Assembly (NCBI GenBank): GCA_037179385.1
Contig: CM074200.1
Span: forward strand, 34,165,884 to 34,229,883
Direction: 5' to 3'
Source: Holothuria scabra
Lineage: Eukaryota; Echinodermata; Holothuroidea; Aspidochirotida; Holothuriidae
DNA: 64,000 bases
Below, in pieces: positions 60,264 through 64,000 of the stretch. Position 1 is the first letter of the stretch, and every line of letters begins with the position of its first letter. Position numbers and translations under genes: made by a program. The notes below the pieces were generated by a model, which did no database searches, was not told the origin of the DNA, and worked only from the letters and a program-made list of their open reading frames with translations.

Positions 60264-61401
60264 ATTTAACGAAAACGTGGTACTAGGCCTAACTATTAAG
60301 ATGTTTTACACTGATCGTGGAGGTTGCGTGGACGCATTTGACTCAGTTCTTTACCCGGTATACAGTAATATTAAAAGCAAACGCCATTATTGCAGCACCC
60401 ATGCTTTCAAACAAGATTGTAAGCTTTCTTTGAACTTAAATCCTATTGCACTTTGGTGCTAACTGTTTCACCCCTATCGTAAACAGTAAAACCCATCTTC
60501 TAACCGTGACACATCCGCGTGATACTGTCTCCGACAAAAGTAAATGAAACAAGTCACTTTTCCCGCTCCCATTTCAATGTTAGCTGCAAATTTGTAACAA
60601 TCATATAGGACACAACATTGAAAGGGGAGGGGTTGCAAGCTTCAGTAAGTTTGAGAGATAATGCGGGCATTTTGTTGTCACTGTAACAGCGGTTTGTTTC
60701 AATTTTTGTACCAAACTGAAAAGTAGTTGAGCCAGTGGTACTTGCTTGATGATGATTCAAGAAGAGATTGAAATTGGAAGGAAATTTGGAGGGGACAATT
60801 TGGCGTACCAGTTCCAGAAAACGAGGGGGGAGGGGAGACAATCAGTTAGATAAGCCGAGGATGATCTGGTTTAGTGGCAGGCGTGAACAGTTGAAGTGGC
60901 TCAACTACTTTTCATCCTACTATCCTCCCCCAGGACCCACCTTGCTCATAAAGTCCTCCGGGACTAGGTGGGGCATAGGCCAAAATTTGATTTGATTTGA
61001 CCAAACTGAAACACACACACACACACATACATACCAACGCATATGCTCCTTCATAACTTGCGGGGTTTTGCAGCAAGTACCCGCAAATGCACATATAATC
61101 CCTTTGCATTTGGAAAGGAATTAAAGAGCAAATTGACTTATATATAAAACCTTCTTGTCACTAGAAGGGTTCCTCGGTTTCTCTTGCTGAGTCACTTGTT
61201 TGCTGGCATGTTGGACAATACGGTGGCTACCCACAGAGGCGACCTGGTTTCTGTTTGGGGTCTCACAACCCGACTAAGAAGATAACCATACAAGAAAGAA
61301 TGGGCAAAAATGAGGATGGGGTATTGACAGTGTTTGGGATAGGGGTGAGGTCAGCAGAATATAGATCATGGAATTGTAAGAGGAAAACTCCTAGCTACCT
61401 A
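60264..61401. other. No gene seen
   Basis: Includes an (AC)n microsatellite at 61011-61028. Short frames on both strands are unrecognised. Confidence 0.5.
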
Positions 61402-61782
61402 CATTCTAAAATCAAAAGAGTGAACTTAGTCACTCTTTGATCGAGTGAAAAGTGTAAATTCACTGCATTAGAGTGATAATTCACTCCAAGAGGAGTGAAG
61501 TTCCCTCCAAAAAGAGTGAAATTCCCTTGAAACGAGCGAAGTTTCACTCTTGATGGAGTGCCCACAGTGATCGCTCTTAAAAAAAGAGCGATCATTGCAG
61601 GCACTCGTGGAAGAGTGAATTTCCCCTCTTCCTCTAGTGAATTTCGCTCTTTTTGGAGTGAACTTCACTCTTTTTGGAGCGAACTTCACTCCTCTTTGAG
61701 TGAATTATCACTCTAATGGAGTGAATTTACACTTTTCACTCAATCAAAGAGTGACTAAGTTCACTCTTTTGATTTTAGAGTG
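61402..61782. mobile_element. Fold-back element, nearly all inverted repeat
   Basis: A 381-bp element flanked by TA (61400-61401 and 61783-61784). The two halves are inverted copies almost to the centre, where TCGCTCTTAAAAAAAGAGCG forms the turn (about 61572-61594). The arms begin CATTCTAAAATCAAAAGAG / CTCTTTTGATTTTAGAGTG and are built from repeated GAGTGAA / TTCACTC words. The TA target suggests a Tc1/mariner relative. A transcript would form a long double-stranded hairpin. Confidence 0.85.
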
Positions 61783-61784
61783 TA

Positions 61785-62317
61785 TAGACAGAGTATTGTC
61801 AAGTTACCCAGCTCAGTGGGGTGATCTCATGGCCTTTCGGGACTCTTTCTCTTAGGGGACTGTGACTTTTCGCCCGACGACAGATCCCACTCCAGGGCAT
61901 AATCTCTGCCCGACAGAGTCACCGAAGCCTTCCCAATTCAAAAAGGTTAATTGTGGGAGCGGGGCTGCAGCCCTAGGCCCCCGGTCCCATACGGTCATCC
62001 GTGATTTCTGTTTCGTAGTTCCCTTGTTCTAATTGTCTAAAGCAACCTGTCGGTTAGGTTTGGCGGCGGGGACGTTTCACGGGTGAGTGCGATGTAAGCA
62101 CTCCTTTTCCGGCTTTGATCCAATTTATTCAGACTACAACGCGCATGCGCAGGTGATTTACCCCACAACACCCATCCGTGAATATGCTCATCAACGTCGG
62201 TGATCGCACGTGCACTCGTATTCGCACTACGAATGGAATCTACTGTCGTGACGTCACGGTGCTTGGCGCTGAACATAAGGAATGGAATGGGAAACAAGCC
62301 AGTGAGCTGCAACTGAC
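61785..62317. other. No gene seen
   Basis: GC-richer than its surroundings (GCCCGACGACAG, GCCCGACAGAGTC). The open frame 62312-62037 (minus) is unrecognised. Confidence 0.45.
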
Positions 62318-62408
62318 ATGGAAAAAGGCCGTAGTGGGCCTGACTTAAACCGATTGGTTAGAAACTTGGCCTTTAATTTCTACATAACTAACAAACAAAC
62401 TAACTAAC
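62318..62408 (+). mobile_element. SINE tail copy
   Basis: Matches the 3' part of the tRNA-Glu-headed SINE (GGAAAAAGGCCGTAGTGG, AACCGATTGGTTAGAAAC), ending in an expanded CTAACTAACTTACTTAC tail. Confidence 0.65.
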
Positions 62409-62732
62409 TTACTTACTATCTAACCACTAATTGTCTGTATATCTGTCTTCGAAGGGTGTGTCGAAACATCATTGATTATACCGATTACTCAGGGAATCAT
62501 TACTTAGAGTGAGACCCATGATAGCCAGGGACACTTGGTGTGGATACTGGCTGGACATTGAGCAGTTGAGCATAACTTTGAGTGGAAAAATTGGTTTTTG
62601 TGGAGAGACGTGCATGGATACGTTTAAATGCGAAATGCAGTTACCCAACTTTAAGTAGTGAAGTACTCCCTTACTCCAAATCCAGATATGGATTGGTATC
62701 TGGATATATCTGGTTAAAAACAGCCTTTATAT

Positions 62733-62993
62733 GGCCATATCAAGCCAGATATAACTTGATGAAATGCAATTCCAGATATGCAAATAAAGTTTTATATGGC
62801 CATATCAGGCCAGATATAAATTGATGAAATGCCTTCCCAGATATGCAAATAAAAGTTTTTTATGGCCATATCAAGCTTGATATAAATTGATGAAATACCT
62901 TCCCAGATATGCAAATAAAGTTTGATATGGCCATATCAAGCCAGATATAACTGATTAAAATACCATGACAGAATTACATATAAACTTTTCAAT
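62733..62993 (+). repeat. Tandem repeat, four copies of about 65 bp
   Basis: Units starting GGCCATATCAAGCCAGATAT begin at 62733, 62798, 62864 and 62929 (65, 66, 65 bp spacing), each with GATGAAAT and CCAGATATGCAAATAAA inside. The last copy is decayed and a remnant of a fifth starts at 62994. The motif CCAGATAT / ATATCTGG recurs in a second cluster to the window end. Confidence 0.88.
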
Positions 62994-63424
62994 AGCCATA
63001 TTAATACTTTTTGGTTTAATTTGTGTACCTTTCCTACATAAAGACCTTCTCTGGAAGCTGAACAAGTATCAGCAAACCAAAATGAGAACATTCAAACCAT
63101 ATTCAGCCATATTGTACTAACATATGCAAATGACTTTCCAATGTGGGCGTGGTCAGGGATTTAGGGCCCTGATTTTCTTTCTATTTTGATTAAGGAAGTA
63201 ATATGTGAAAAATCATGAAACTTTCAACAAAATTTATGTTGTAATATTGCCCCATATGATAATTTAAACCAACAATGCAGGGTAAACATTTAAAAGTAGG
63301 AATTTCAAAGCAGTTTTTTTCTTCACTATTAAGTAATTTAACAACTTCAAATACTTAAGTCAATGTTTTACAATGAGCATTTAACTTTGTTATAGATGTT
63401 CGGATAGCCATTAACATTTTGCTG

Positions 63425-63625
63425 GCTCAGAAGGCTTCTGACGTTAAACTGCATCCAGGTTGTAGCTTCTGTTCTATTCAGCCAGTCTAGAGCAGGACCA
63501 TTCAGTGTTTGCCCTTTGGAGGGCGTACTTGTCCATTTGGGACGTTAAGCTCCTTAAGGGAGCAGAACTCCTCCGGGAGTAATCGTTTGGTTTCCCCCCT
63601 TGGCTCTTCGCCAGAGAGTCGTGGG
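63425..63625. other. Unassigned segment, possible retrotransposon tail
   Basis: Contains GGGCGTACTTGTCCATTTGG and GGGACGTTAAGCTCC, phrases that resemble 3' tails of non-LTR elements in marine invertebrates, followed by a local inverted repeat (CTCCTTAAGGGAG, CTCCTCCGGGAG). It lies between the two CCAGATAT clusters. Confidence 0.35.
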
Positions 63626-63699
63626 GACTTTTAGAAAAAAAAAAGCTCAGAAGGCCTCTGAAACGCTTAACACAAAGGTAGTGCACTAATAAAATTTGG

Positions 63700-64000
63700 T
63701 CGTGTCATATATGGTCCAGATATGGGACATATATGCACCATACATGTCTCCTTAATATGGCTTCAATACAGTAAATCTTTATATAAACCAGATATGCCAA
63801 TGCTTTATATGGGATCAAAATGGTATAGCTATATATACCCCATATATGGTTTTGCATTATATGGTTCATATCTGTTCTACATATCTGTTCCAGATAAAGA
63901 CCTGATCCAGATAAAATTTTATCTGGCTCATATATGGATTAGATCTGGTTCTGGTACATCATCAGGGTTATATCTGCCCAATTTTTTATCTGGCCCAGAT
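63700..64000. repeat. ATATCTGG / CCAGATAT-rich block running off the window
   Basis: Dense degenerate copies of CAGATATGG, CATATATGG and TATCTGG on both strands. With the array at 62733-62993 and a similar cluster at about 62680-62720, it could be the other end of one element of at least 1.3 kb, the right end of which lies outside the window. Confidence 0.5.

Noticed and set aside
62037..62312. Minus-strand 91-codon frame
   Set aside because: No recognisable domain, no splice context, and it adjoins a SINE tail copy.

Overview
This is a window of AT-rich, intron-rich eukaryotic (metazoan) nuclear DNA. It has spliced genes with GT-AG introns and a dense population of short DNA transposons and SINE-like repeats. 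The two genes I recognise, a liprin-alpha and a four-jointed kinase, are both animal families. Liprin protein identity to vertebrates is very high by eye. The repeat content (TTAA-flanked MITEs, hAT and mariner-like elements, a tRNA-Glu-derived SINE) is what I would expect of a marine invertebrate deuterostome. An echinoderm is my best guess, but that is inference and no marker here proves it.

Layout. (1) About 1-25,018, + strand: the 3' part of a liprin-alpha gene (PPFIA family). Ten coding exons are visible, 515 residues, covering the end of the linker region, all three SAM domains and the C-terminal tail ending VRTYSC. The N-terminal coiled-coil exons lie before the window. All nine internal exon junctions were checked by phase and all join in frame. 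A 27-nt microexon (17666-17692) sits just before SAM1 and can be skipped without changing frame. A likely 3'UTR intron (25061-26959) carries a 1,672-bp hAT-like element with perfect 8-bp target duplications. (2) About 27,000-37,300: no gene recognised, with scattered repeats. (3) 37,356-41,897, + strand: a three-exon gene of unknown function (434 residues) with a polyadenylation signal about 50 nt after the stop. (4) 43,584-53,707, - strand, tail-to-tail with the previous gene: a complete five-exon four-jointed (Fj/FJX1) Golgi kinase, 462 residues. Vertebrate FJX1 and Drosophila fj have their coding sequence in one exon as far as I know, so the four coding introns are notable. (5) About 53,800-64,000: no gene, but a LINE C-terminal fragment, a fold-back element and a tandem array.

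The genes are unrelated in function: presynaptic/adhesion scaffold, unknown, and planar polarity/growth kinase. Much of the ORF content outside these exons is chance or repeat-derived. At least five families of short inverted-repeat elements recur within the window, which allowed ends, target-site duplications and one nested insertion with its empty-site relative to be read directly.
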